Shown: positions 16,338 through 24,390 of the stretch, piece after piece | How positions within the stretch are numbered: the stretch's first letter is position 1 | Layout of the letters: each line of letters opens with the position of its first letter | Assembly: GCA_902491375.1 (NCBI GenBank) | Contig: CABUHE010000020.1 | Span: forward strand, 1-39,425 | DNA from: an uncultured Prevotella sp. | Lineage (GTDB): Bacteria > Bacteroidota > Bacteroidia > Bacteroidales > Bacteroidaceae | Length of the DNA: 39,425 bases | Direction of reading: 5' to 3' | Notes under the pieces: model-generated | Databases searched by the model: none | The model's input: the letters and a program-made list of their open reading frames with translations, nothing else | What the model was told of the DNA's origin: nothing | Position numbers and translations under genes: made by a program

Positions 16338-17741
16338 ATGGAAAATATAAAGAGGACAAAAGTTGTCGATGTGCTCGGACGTAATGACTTCGGAGCAATT
16401 GTCAACGTGCGCGGATGGGTGCGTACTCACCGCAGCAGCAAGTCGGTTGACTTCATTGCACTTAACGATGGTTCTACTATAAAGAACGTGCAGATTGTTG
16501 TCGACCCTTCTAAGTTTGACCCTGAAACACTTAAACAGATTACAACAGGTTCATGTATCAGCGCAAACGGAGAGCTGGTGCAGAGCCAGGGCGCAGGCCA
16601 GAGTGTTGAGCTGCAGTGCCGTGAGCTTGAGGTTTACGGTCTTTGCGGCAGCGATTATCCGATGCAGAAGAAAGGACAGAGCTTTGAATACATGCGTCAG
16701 TATGCTCACCTCCGTCTGCGTACAAACACTTTCGGAGCAGTAATGCGCATACGTCACAACATGGCAATCGCAATACATAAGTATTTCCACGACCATGGTT
16801 TCTTCTATTTCCACACACCGCTTATCACTGCCAGCGACTGTGAGGGTGCAGGACAGATGTTCCAGGTTACTACAAAGAACCTCTATGACCTGAAGAAGGA
16901 CAAGGACGGAAAGATTATTTATGATGACGACTTCTTTGGAAAACAGACTTCTCTCACAGTAAGTGGACAGCTCGAAGGCGAGCTTGGAGCTACAGCTCTT
17001 GGCGCTATCTATACTTTCGGCCCGACTTTCCGTGCTGAGAACTCTAACACTCCACGTCACCTTGCGGAGTTCTGGATGATTGAGCCTGAGGTCGCTTTCA
17101 TCGATCTTAACGACCTTATGGACCTTGAGGAGGACTTCATCAAGTATTGTGTTCAGTGGGCTTTGGACAACTGCAAGGACGACCTTGAATTCCTGAACAA
17201 GATGATTGACAAGACTCTGATTGAGCGTCTGCATTCAGTAGTTGAAGGTTCATTCGTCCGTCTGGAATATACTGAGGGTATCCGCATACTCGAAGAGGCT
17301 GTTAAGAACGGCCACAAGTTTGAGTTCCCTGTAAGCTGGGGCATCGACTTGGCAAGCGAACACGAACGCTATCTTGTAGAGCAGCACTTTAAGAAGCCGG
17401 TAATCATGACCGGTTATCCTAAGGCTATCAAGGCGTTCTACATGAAGATTAACGAAGACGGCAAGACTGTTCAGGGTACAGACGTACTCTTCCCGCAGAT
17501 TGGCGAGATTATCGGCGGTAGTGTCCGTGAGGAGAATTACGACAAACTGATGAACGAAATCACTGAGCGTAACATCCCGATGAAGGACATGTGGTGGTAT
17601 CTTGACACACGTAAGTACGGTACTTGTCCTCACGGAGGTTTCGGTCTTGGTTTCGAGCGACTGATTCTTTTCGTTACAGGTATGCAGAACATACGCGACG
17701 TGATACCGTTCCCGCGTACTCCGAAAAATGCAGAGTTTTAA
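16338..17741 (+). CDS. asnS: Asparagine-tRNA ligase
   Basis: This encodes 467 residues. The N-terminal OB-fold that reads the anticodon is at about 15-105 (VRGWVRTHRSSKSVDFIALNDG). The class II catalytic core has motif 2 (FRAENSNTPRHLAEFWMIEPE, about 231-252) and motif 3 (GFGLGFERLILFVTG, about 433-448). The Asn-type residues of motif 2 and the length fit AsnRS over AspRS. It charges tRNA-Asn with asparagine in the cytoplasm. An almost perfect 22-bp stem-loop terminator follows and is shared with the convergent outer membrane gene. Confidence 0.96.
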   Translation: MENIKRTKVVDVLGRNDFGAIVNVRGWVRTHRSSKSVDFIALNDGSTIKNVQIVVDPSKFDPETLKQITTGSCISANGELVQSQGAGQSVELQCRELEVYGLCGSDYPMQKKGQSFEYMRQYAHLRLRTNTFGAVMRIRHNMAIAIHKYFHDHGFFYFHTPLITASDCEGAGQMFQVTTKNLYDLKKDKDGKIIYDDDFFGKQTSLTVSGQLEGELGATALGAIYTFGPTFRAENSNTPRHLAEFWMIEPEVAFIDLNDLMDLEEDFIKYCVQWALDNCKDDLEFLNKMIDKTLIERLHSVVEGSFVRLEYTEGIRILEEAVKNGHKFEFPVSWGIDLASEHERYLVEQHFKKPVIMTGYPKAIKAFYMKINEDGKTVQGTDVLFPQIGEIIGGSVREENYDKLMNEITERNIPMKDMWWYLDTRKYGTCPHGGFGLGFERLILFVTGMQNIRDVIPFPRTPKNAEF

Positions 17742-17760
17742 CAGAATAAATATGAGTAAA

Positions 17761-17815
17761 ATAAAATATGACCGATTTTGAAATGAGACTTCAAAATCGG
17801 TCATATTTTATTTTT
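17761..17815. terminator. Bidirectional terminator between asnS and the minus-strand barrel gene
   Basis: A perfect 22-bp inverted repeat (17761-17782 with 17790-17811, core GACCGATTTTGAA) surrounds a 7-base loop. A T-rich run follows on the plus strand, and the A-rich left side gives T's on the minus strand, so it can end both converging transcripts. Confidence 0.85.
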
Positions 17816-17871
17816 CTATTTTTCTAATGAATATGTTTTATTAAAAAAGTCATAATTTTATTTTATATGCA

Positions 17872-18612
17872 TTAGAAATGCAAGCATATGTACGCTCTTA
17901 ATGATGTTGTCTTGAATGTTTCCTTTATGTTGTCATCATATTCATAGTCAGATATGATGCTTCCGTATTTACCGCTACCGAACCTACCTTCTACTCCTAT
18001 GCCTATAGTTTTCCATGAAATTTCTCCACCATAGGTAAAGAATGAGACGTAACTGCTATTAATGTCACCGTCAAAAATGAGCATTGAATATGTTGGAATG
18101 AATCGGAAGTATGCCGAAACTCTGAGGTCACCAACTGGATTGACAGTGGCGTTTGCGCCGATTAAGAAACCCAAGTCGCATTGATGCATACCCGAAATAA
18201 ACTCCGGCGTATCTTCGTCATCGTAATAATTATTGTACTCTTCTTCGTAATCCTTGTATTTAACATAGTTTATATCAAAGCCATAATCAATACCGAACTT
18301 GAGTACTTTCCAAAGAGGTTTCTTGTGTAGGAATATTGTGCGTGCGCTAATTAATGATATACCGAAGTCGCCTTCAATATTATTTCCATATTTTGGAGAA
18401 AGCTTTTGATTTACGTATCCTATTGAAAGAAATTTTTTTCGCCCCCAAACGGATTTGTCTTTCTTTTGTTTCTCTGTATTTTTAATGTTTGCTGACAGTT
18501 CTTTGATAGTGTTCTCAAGTGAATCAATACGCTGTTGAATACTGTCGTTTGTCTGGGCAAATAGCTGTCCGCACATCATAATAATGAATGTTGTGATTAA
18601 TATTTTTTTCAT
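17872..18612 (-). CDS. Outer membrane beta-barrel protein with N-terminal coiled coil
   Basis: This encodes 246 residues. A signal peptide (cleavage after QLFA, about residue 19) is followed by a heptad-like coiled coil at about 22-50 (IQQRIDSLENTIKELSANI) and a basic linker. The rest is a run of amphipathic strands ending in RAYICLHF, a typical aromatic barrel terminus. A Tyr/Asp/Glu-rich stretch (YEEEYNNYYDDED) probably forms an exposed loop. It starts 12 bases after the stop of the lipoprotein at 18625-19575, so the two are almost certainly one operon and may work together at the outer membrane. No family name is certain. Confidence 0.75.
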   Translation of the reverse strand: MKKILITTFIIMMCGQLFAQTNDSIQQRIDSLENTIKELSANIKNTEKQKKDKSVWGRKKFLSIGYVNQKLSPKYGNNIEGDFGISLISARTIFLHKKPLWKVLKFGIDYGFDINYVKYKDYEEEYNNYYDDEDTPEFISGMHQCDLGFLIGANATVNPVGDLRVSAYFRFIPTYSMLIFDGDINSSYVSFFTYGGEISWKTIGIGVEGRFGSGKYGSIISDYEYDDNIKETFKTTSLRAYICLHF

Positions 18613-18624
18613 GTCTTGCTGTAT

Positions 18625-19575
18625 TTATTCATAAAATCTCTTATATGTTGTAGTTGCATTGTATAGCGTTCGGCCGTTTTCGTCCGTACCGTTATCAATA
18701 AGTGTCATGGTCATTTCGTCTTCAGTTATTTTTTGGATGATGACAAATGTCGTAAAATTCCCATAAAACAAAGGACATGATAATATACTTCCGAACAGTG
18801 TGAACTTTTCCGATATAGGCAGACCTTTCATGTTGTCTTTTGGTGAACCGGATTCAAGCAGTGTACAAATGCTGTTTTTATTGAAGCTGATACGTTTGTA
18901 ATTTTCATTAGAATTTGACAGTATATCCTCGTCTGTACTTGAAAGTAATGGCTCATCTCCGTTTGAAGGATAGAATTTCCTACTTTCATTAATATGTGTT
19001 GTTACCCATGTTCCTTGTAGAAATGCGGTAAGGTCGAATGTAGAGTGGTCCTTATTCTTCCTTTTTAATGTTATTATCTGACTAAAATTTGTTACCCCGT
19101 CATCATCAGTTCCGTTGTCTATAAGTTCTATGGTCATGACATCTTCCGATATTATCTTAACGGTGACATAGTCTGTAAAGTCTCCGTAGAATATAGGACA
19201 TGATAATTTATTTCCGTCAAGTTTGAATCTTGCAGATGTTAATTTGGTCTTATTTTCTTCTGAATCATACCAGGTCATAGTACACATGCTGTTCCTGTCA
19301 AATACGAAGAGCGCATAATATTCACTTATTTCTGGTGTTATATCCATATCGATATTTGAAAAGTAAGGTTCCTCGCCACCTACAGGATAGAATTCTTCTT
19401 TTTCTATAATGTGTATGGTTTCCCATGTTCCTTGCAGATATTCAAAAAGCTCAGATTCAGCATTGTTTTCATCGTCATCATTTACGCATGATGTAAAACT
19501 TAATGGAATAAAAAACAAATATAGGCACCATAGAAATGTTTTCAATTGGCAGTTAGTAATTAGTTCTCTTTTCAT
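18625..19575 (-). CDS. Lipoprotein with two tandem lipocalin-like domains
   Basis: This encodes 316 residues. The signal peptide ends in a lipobox (SFTSC, Cys about 30) followed by VNDDDEN, acidic residues that favour surface export in Bacteroidetes. The mature part is an internal duplication: about 44-175 (LQGTWETIHI...FYPVGGEEP...LSCPIFYGDFTDYV...LIDNGTDDDG) and about 182-315 (LQGTWVTTHI...FYPSNGDEP...LSCPLFYGNFTTFV...LIDNGTDENG). The LQGTW opening resembles lipocalin-like domains of Bacteroidetes lipoproteins. It is the first gene of a two-gene operon with the downstream barrel. A promoter lies about 270 bases upstream. Ligand unknown. Confidence 0.78.
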   Translation of the reverse strand: MKRELITNCQLKTFLWCLYLFFIPLSFTSCVNDDDENNAESELFEYLQGTWETIHIIEKEEFYPVGGEEPYFSNIDMDITPEISEYYALFVFDRNSMCTMTWYDSEENKTKLTSARFKLDGNKLSCPIFYGDFTDYVTVKIISEDVMTIELIDNGTDDDGVTNFSQIITLKRKNKDHSTFDLTAFLQGTWVTTHINESRKFYPSNGDEPLLSSTDEDILSNSNENYKRISFNKNSICTLLESGSPKDNMKGLPISEKFTLFGSILSCPLFYGNFTTFVIIQKITEDEMTMTLIDNGTDENGRTLYNATTTYKRFYE

Positions 19576-20207
19576 ATATTTTATTCATGGTGTCTTTCCA
19601 GTTCCTTGAAAGACTTTTAAATGTTTTACTTTAGAAGCAGTGAAACTGCAATGCTTCAGTAACCAAGGCTTGAGTTTATGCGGATTTAATGTGGTGCGCA
19701 GGATGATACTATATGTTTTTGCATATGTTTTTGGTTGTGTTCTCTTTACGCAATATCCGTTATTATTCATGTCTTGAATTACAAGGCAAGCATACTGCTT
19801 CTTTTATTATTAAAAATACGTATTAGAAATAACATTCTCAAATTCTGTTTACAAAGATAGTAATTTATATTTTTATTTGCAAATTTATGTTGAATTTAAT
19901 CTTTGTGTATTAATGAATATGCATATTAATTTATGTGTCATGTTAAAAATTATATTATTTATGCCTAGTTCCTAGTGTCTTTGTTGCGGTATTCAATATT
20001 CTATTATGCGTATTAGTATGATTAAATATATAATAATTTGTTTTATTGTCAATTTATTTAACGGTTTTATTGTTTTCAGCTTCTTAATAATTTATTATTT
20101 TTGCTTAATGTATAAAGGCGTTGTAATCTCGTACTTGTATGTTGTATATGCTTTTGCAAAAAAGTACCATATGCCTTTGTTTTTTTTATTGTTTAAATGA
20201 ATTTGTG
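19576..20207. other. AT-rich intergenic region between divergent genes
   Basis: This stretch of about 630 bases holds the minus-strand promoter at 19852-19883 and a leader of about 270 bases for the lipoprotein operon. On the plus side TATTTTTG at 20096-20103 is a possible -7 element for the deaminase. Short reading frames here (19585-19770 minus, 20006-20200 plus) have no protein-like features. I find no mobile element. Confidence 0.5.
19852..19883 (-). promoter_or_regulatory. Bacteroidetes-type promoter for the lipoprotein/barrel operon
   Basis: On the minus strand TTTG (19883-19880) and TATCTTTG (19859-19852) are 20 bases apart, matching the consensus. Transcription toward 19575 would give an untranslated leader of about 270 bases, unusually long. 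Confidence 0.65.
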
Positions 20208-20675
20208 ATGACAAACGATGAACTTATGCGTGAAGCCATACGGCTTTCGATTGAGAATGTGGCTAACGGCGGAGGACCGTTCGGAGCTGTTATTGCACGT
20301 AACGGCAAGATTATAGCCACAGGTGTAAACCGTGTTACGGCAAGCAACGACCCGACCGCTCATGCGGAAGTCAGCGCAATACGCCGTGCTGCGGAGGTTC
20401 TTGGCACGTTTAATCTGTCGGGTTGCGAGATATTCACATCTTGCGAGCCTTGCCCCATGTGTCTGGGCGCAATATATTGGGCGCGCCTCGACAAGGTATA
20501 TTATGCCAACACTAAGGACGATGCGAAGAGTATCGGCTTCGATGATTCGTTCATTTACGACGAGCTTGCTCTTCCACGTGACAAGCGCCGGCTGCCGGCT
20601 GAGGCCTTGATGCGCTCTGAGGCGATACGCGCTTTTGAGCTTTGGCAGGCTAAGCCGGATAAGACAGAGTATTGA
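20208..20675 (+). CDS. guaD: Guanine deaminase (cytidine-deaminase superfamily)
   Basis: This encodes 155 residues from ATG at 20208; an upstream in-frame start at 20139 would add a Cys/Phe-rich stretch not found in the family. The zinc site is complete: His52 and catalytic Glu54 in HAEVSAIR, and Cys82/Cys85 in PCPMC. GGPFGAVI, SNDPTAHAE, GAIYWAR and FDDSFIY closely follow the B. subtilis guanine deaminase pattern, as does the C-terminal aromatic-Lys-x-Glu-Tyr end, which tRNA adenosine deaminases lack. It converts guanine to xanthine in purine salvage. A shared terminator follows at 20723. Confidence 0.87.
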   Translation: MTNDELMREAIRLSIENVANGGGPFGAVIARNGKIIATGVNRVTASNDPTAHAEVSAIRRAAEVLGTFNLSGCEIFTSCEPCPMCLGAIYWARLDKVYYANTKDDAKSIGFDDSFIYDELALPRDKRRLPAEALMRSEAIRAFELWQAKPDKTEY

Positions 20676-20722
20676 TATGCCGCTTTATCCGGCCACATTC
20701 GTTCTTGTGTAGAGGTTGTATA

Positions 20723-20775
20723 ATATCAAAAGGGCACGGATGAAATTTCATCCGTGCCCTTTTGATATATCTTTA
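20723..20775. terminator. Bidirectional terminator between guaD and the minus-strand barrel gene
   Basis: This is a perfect 46-base palindrome with 23 bp per arm (ATATCAAAAGGGCACGGATG on the left) and almost no loop, followed by a T-rich stretch in both directions. It ends the two converging transcripts. The AAAAGGGC/GCCCTTTT part resembles the arms of the 22-bp repeat family. Confidence 0.8.
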
Positions 20776-20794
20776 TTGCGTACAATCGGGTCTA

Positions 20795-21763
20795 TCAGAA
20801 CAACTTGCGGGTAATGCGCAGGTTAATTACAGGGTAGACCTTGAACTTCTTTATTATGTCAACATAATCGCCGACACTGTACATAATGTTCTTAACATCC
20901 TTTGTAAGGTTTGTTCCGTCGTGCGTAATAAGTTCAGGAGTGCCGCCCCAGAACATCGCGCCACATTCAAAACCAATTCTGTAACGGTCGTCATTCTTGA
21001 TAAGTCTTCCTGAATATCCAAAGCCGAGATAAGGTCTGAAACTGTTTACTTTCATCTTGGCTTTTACCATTCCGTTTTCGTCCGGCTCCATGAGATATGG
21101 CGTTCCGTCAGACTTGTGGTCGCCTACGCGTACACCCATACGGCCGTATTCTATGAACTTATCCTCGATTTCAGGGTCGAGATATACGTTGTCTCCGTAG
21201 ATAGGCTCGCCGTTCATAATCTTGTCGTAGATATTGTTGTATATTCCGACGGCCAGAAGCGAAGTCATTTCCTCTGTCTTGTTGTATGCCTTTGCTATGC
21301 GTGATGGGCCGGCGTAGAATCCTGCCGTTACGTGCCAGTTCTTGTTTTTGAACGGGAATACATCCACAAGCAGCTTGTAGTTCCAGAATGTCGGTTCGCC
21401 TTTCATTCCTACTTTCTCGTCCGTCTTATAGCCTGTGAACTTTTCAAGAGTCTTTGCCATGTTCTCAAATCGTGTCGCAACCCAGTTCCCGTTCTCGTCA
21501 TACCTACCTCCTTCAATTTCAAAATTCAGTGTCGGAGTGATTTTGGGCATGAAGTCGAAACCTGTTCTTACCCTTACGATTTTATGAACGTATGTGGCAA
21601 CATCGATGCCGATACCAGTTGAACCGGCATTAACTGAAACTTCCATGTTGTTGAAGGCTTTGACTGTTGTTGCCTTTTCTTCGCTGTTGTTAGTCTGAGC
21701 TGTTGCAGGGAATGCTATCGAACATGCAGCGAGCAAAGCCAACAGATGATGTTTCTTACCCAT
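20795..21763 (-). CDS. Predicted outer membrane protein
   Basis: This encodes 322 residues. The signal peptide (MGKKHHLLALLAACSIAFPATA, cleavage near 22) is followed by MEVSVNAGSTGIGIDVATYV, an opening common in small Bacteroidales barrels. Strand-like segments such as WHVTAGFYAGPS and FRPYLGFGYSGRL recur and the chain ends in NLRITRKLF. A weak lipobox-like AAC lies in the signal core, but cleavage by signal peptidase I after ATA fits better. No known family or ligand can be named. It is transcribed alone, probably from TATTTTTG at 21817-21810. Confidence 0.72.
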   Translation of the reverse strand: MGKKHHLLALLAACSIAFPATAQTNNSEEKATTVKAFNNMEVSVNAGSTGIGIDVATYVHKIVRVRTGFDFMPKITPTLNFEIEGGRYDENGNWVATRFENMAKTLEKFTGYKTDEKVGMKGEPTFWNYKLLVDVFPFKNKNWHVTAGFYAGPSRIAKAYNKTEEMTSLLAVGIYNNIYDKIMNGEPIYGDNVYLDPEIEDKFIEYGRMGVRVGDHKSDGTPYLMEPDENGMVKAKMKVNSFRPYLGFGYSGRLIKNDDRYRIGFECGAMFWGGTPELITHDGTNLTKDVKNIMYSVGDYVDIIKKFKVYPVINLRITRKLF

Positions 21764-21809
21764 TTTTCTTTATTTTTAGTTTAATTGTCGGTATTGATGT
21801 TTATGTTTG

Positions 21810-21817
21810 CAAAAATA
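21810..21817 (-). promoter_or_regulatory. Candidate -7 element for the 20795-21763 gene
   Basis: On the minus strand this reads TATTTTTG, matching TAnnTTTG, 47 bases before the start codon. The upstream element is not clear. Confidence 0.45.
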
Positions 21818-21924
21818 ATTATTTAAATTGAAATATGTTGCATAAAATCACATTATTTGCTTATATGTTGTGCATTTTGTAGACTTTCTGCTTACATCTC
21901 GCAACTGTTCATAGGGCTGTTATT

Positions 21925-22012
21925 CTATAATAGGTACTCTTTTGCATTGCGATAGGTGCCCTTTTGTCTTGTAAAAGAGCATCTTTTGCAGCATAAAAGA
22001 TGCCCTTTTGTA
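21925..22012. repeat. 22-bp degenerate palindrome array B (4 units)
   Basis: CTTTTG occurs at 21939, 21961, 21983 and 22005, spaced exactly 22 bp. The third unit has TGTAAAAG-AGCAT-CTTTTGCA, almost the best unit of array A. The first two units have a decayed left arm (ATAGGT). The last unit runs into GTAAGTCGTT, matching GTAAGACATT after array A. Confidence 0.75.
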
Positions 22013-22181
22013 AGTCGTTGAAAATAAGTATGTTATGCAGTTCGTGATGAGCCGTATGCAGTTCGTGCAGTTTTGTTCTGTTACCGGTGGTCTGTGTATG
22101 GCTTTTCGGTTATTGTCGGCATGCTGTGTGAAGTTGGTTTAAAGTAAACTTCTGCTTATTTTGTTAATAGTGGTTAAAGTG

Positions 22182-22212
22182 TTGCTTATGCAAACTTTTT
22201 TTTGTTACTTTG
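22182..22212 (+). promoter_or_regulatory. Promoter for the ftsX-queA cluster
   Basis: TTG at 22182-22184 and TTACTTTG at 22205-22212 are 20 bases apart. The -7 box differs from TAnnTTTG at one position. The leader before ftsX would be about 25 bases. Confidence 0.55.
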
Positions 22213-22244
22213 CACCAAATTAGGTGTGTTATAGCCACTAAGTA

Positions 22245-23123
22245 ATGGGTAAGAAGCAAAACAAGACCCGCGTCCGTCACGGATTGCAGGGCGTAACTTT
22301 ATGTATAAGCACGGCGTTGGTGCTGATTTTATTGGGTATGGTTGTGTTCTCTGTGCTTACTGCACGCAATCTGTCAGCTTATGTCAAAGAGAACCTTACA
22401 GTTACAATGATGCTCGGCGAGGATATAACCGACCCCGAGGCCAGGCAGTTGTGCAATGAGCTGCGCAGTCATCCGTATATCAGCAACATTACATATATAA
22501 GTAAGGAGCAGGCGCTTAAAGAGCAGACTGCCGCTATGGGTACTGACCCGAGCGAATTTCTCGGCATGAATCCTTTTGTGGCTTCAATAGAGCTGCAACT
22601 GAAGGCACAGTATGCCAACACAGACTCGCTCAAATGGATTTCAAAAGACATTAAGGCAGACAAGCGAGTTACCGACGTAACCTATCCGCAGGATCTTATG
22701 GACAGCGTAAACCGCAATCTTAACAAGATAAATCTTGTCTTGCTGGTTCTTGCCGTTCTGCTTACTTGCGTGTCGTTCTCGCTTATCAACAATACTGTAA
22801 AGCTGGGAATGTATGCCCGCCGTTTTACCATACATACGATGAAGCTGGTCGGAGCGTCGTGGGGATTCATCCGCCGGCCGTTCCTTCGTAATGCTATGGG
22901 TATCGGTATTCTTGCCGCTGTCATAGCCGATGCTGTTTTAGGAGGCGGCATTTACGCGCTGTCTACTTATGAGCCGGGCGTTATGAAAGTGATTACGTGG
23001 CAGGTTATGGCAATAACTGGCGGTGCGGTGTTCCTTTTCGGAGTACTCATAACGCTGCTTTGCGCATGTTTCTCGGTCAACAAGTTCCTGCGTATGAAGG
23101 CTGGCGACTTGTATAAGATCTGA
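22245..23123 (+). CDS. ftsX: Cell division ABC transporter permease FtsX
   Basis: This encodes 292 residues. Topology fits FtsX: one N-terminal helix (about 22-42), a periplasmic domain (about 45-160) with the family-like YISKEQALKE, then three C-terminal helices (about 162-182, 215-237 and 250-278). With the ATPase FtsE it signals across the membrane to activate cell wall hydrolases in division. ftsE is not in this window, so it must be encoded elsewhere. The order ftsX, DUF3098, uppP, truB, queA is conserved in Bacteroidetes and argues for one transcript. Confidence 0.92.
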   Translation: MGKKQNKTRVRHGLQGVTLCISTALVLILLGMVVFSVLTARNLSAYVKENLTVTMMLGEDITDPEARQLCNELRSHPYISNITYISKEQALKEQTAAMGTDPSEFLGMNPFVASIELQLKAQYANTDSLKWISKDIKADKRVTDVTYPQDLMDSVNRNLNKINLVLLVLAVLLTCVSFSLINNTVKLGMYARRFTIHTMKLVGASWGFIRRPFLRNAMGIGILAAVIADAVLGGGIYALSTYEPGVMKVITWQVMAITGGAVFLFGVLITLLCACFSVNKFLRMKAGDLYKI

Positions 23124-23251
23124 CATCCGGCAGTATATCTCACAGTAAAGTATCAACATTTATATATTCAGGCGTGCCGCACGCAGGTATCTGCAAGCGC
23201 AGTATCAATTGCCGGCAGGTGTCGCGCCGACAGTAAACAAATCAATAGGAA

Positions 23252-23500
23252 ATGGACAGAAGAAATTTTGCTTTCGACCGTACTAATTTTATTCTCCTCG
23301 CAGTGGGAATGTTAGTTGTAATCATTGGTTTTATTCTTATGAGTGGAGGAGGCACCGAAGACGGGTCGTTCAATCCCGAAATATTCAGCACAATGCGTAT
23401 TAAGGTAGCTCCCGTTATATGCTTCTTGGGCTTTGTGTCTATGATTTATGCCATTATGCGCAAGCCGAAGGATAACGGTTCGGATGAAGTCAGCAAGTAA
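23252..23500 (+). CDS. DUF3098 small membrane protein
   Basis: This encodes 82 residues. It opens with MDRRNFAFDRTNFILLAVGM, matching the DUF3098 pattern of a short Phe/Asn motif followed by a helix. Two transmembrane helices lie at about 12-30 and 48-66, joined by a Gly-rich acidic loop (SGGGTEDGSFNPEIFS). The family is nearly confined to Bacteroidetes and usually sits between ftsX and uppP, so a link to envelope growth or division is inferred from context only. No activity is known. Confidence 0.88.
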   Translation: MDRRNFAFDRTNFILLAVGMLVVIIGFILMSGGGTEDGSFNPEIFSTMRIKVAPVICFLGFVSMIYAIMRKPKDNGSDEVSK

Positions 23501-23544
23501 ATTGTATAAACGAAAAATAACAAAAAAAGTAAACTGACAGACTT

Positions 23545-24384
23545 ATGGATTTATTTGAAACGGTCATCATCGCCATTGTCGAAGGACTAACAGAGTTTTT
23601 GCCGGTGTCTTCAACAGGGCACATGATAATCGCTCAGAGCCTTCTTGGCGTTGAGAGTACGCCTTTCGTGAAGGCTTTTACGGTAATAATACAGTTTGGA
23701 GCCATCCTATCTGTAATTTGCCTCTACTGGAAACGATTCTTCTATCCTAATGCCGAGAGCCAGGGCAAGACTTACTGGCGCTCTATGTTCGATTTCTACG
23801 CACGTCTGGTGGTAGGTGTTCTACCGGCAGTTGTGCTTGGTCTTGCGTTCAACGACTTCATCGAGTCAAATCTCGGAAACGTTCAGCTGGTAGCATGGAT
23901 GCTCATAATCGGAGGTGTTTTCATGCTGTTCTGCGACCGTATATTCAATAAAGGCAGCGAAGACACAAAGCTTACATACAAGCGTGCCTTCATGATAGGC
24001 CTTATACAGTGCATCTCAATGATACCGGGCGTTTCACGTTCGATGTCTACCATCGTAGGCGGAATGTCTCAGAAGCTCACCCGTAAGGCTGCGGCTGAGT
24101 TCTCATTCTTCCTCGCCGTGCCGACAATGCTCGGCGCGACATGCCTCGAGATGTACAAGATGCTTACTCACGGAGGCGGCTCCGTGCTTGCCGAGGGCAA
24201 TAATCTCGAGATGCTGATAGTAGGTTCTGTGGTGGCGTTCATCGTAGCCATTCTCGCTATAAAGTTCTTCATCAACTACGTTACCAAGTATGGCTTTGCC
24301 GCATTCGGCTGGTATCGTATCATAGTCGGCCTTGCTATAATAATCTGTGCATTGTTCGGCGTAGAGATGAAAATGGTAGACTAA
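23545..24384 (+). CDS. uppP: Undecaprenyl-diphosphatase
   Basis: This encodes 279 residues with about eight hydrophobic segments. Both catalytic signatures are present: EGLTEFLPVSSTGHMII at residues 13-29 and PGVSRSMSTIVGGM at about 160-173, with the Arg that binds the diphosphate. It removes a phosphate from undecaprenyl diphosphate so that the lipid carrier can be reused in peptidoglycan and surface polysaccharide synthesis; loss gives bacitracin sensitivity in other bacteria. truB starts 6 bases after its stop, so the two are cotranscribed. Confidence 0.96.
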   Translation: MDLFETVIIAIVEGLTEFLPVSSTGHMIIAQSLLGVESTPFVKAFTVIIQFGAILSVICLYWKRFFYPNAESQGKTYWRSMFDFYARLVVGVLPAVVLGLAFNDFIESNLGNVQLVAWMLIIGGVFMLFCDRIFNKGSEDTKLTYKRAFMIGLIQCISMIPGVSRSMSTIVGGMSQKLTRKAAAEFSFFLAVPTMLGATCLEMYKMLTHGGGSVLAEGNNLEMLIVGSVVAFIVAILAIKFFINYVTKYGFAAFGWYRIIVGLAIIICALFGVEMKMVD

Positions 24385-24390
24385 GAGCTG

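Larger units (their letters stand above)
21764..22181. other. Divergent intergenic region with repeat array B
   Basis: It separates the minus-strand barrel gene from ftsX and contains no gene. It holds a minus-strand -7 element (TATTTTTG at 21817-21810), the 22-bp array at 21925-22012, and 22112-22135, which resembles 13010-13033 downstream of array A. Confidence 0.5.

Noticed and set aside
19585..19770. 61-residue minus-strand frame upstream of the lipoprotein
   Set aside because: It has no signal peptide, domain or clear start context and lies in the AT-rich leader; it cannot be supported as a gene, although a leader peptide is not excluded.
20006..20200. 64-residue hydrophobic plus-strand frame before guaD
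   Set aside because: Its hydrophobicity follows from the T-rich DNA. It overlaps the candidate guaD promoter and lacks helix boundaries with charged ends.
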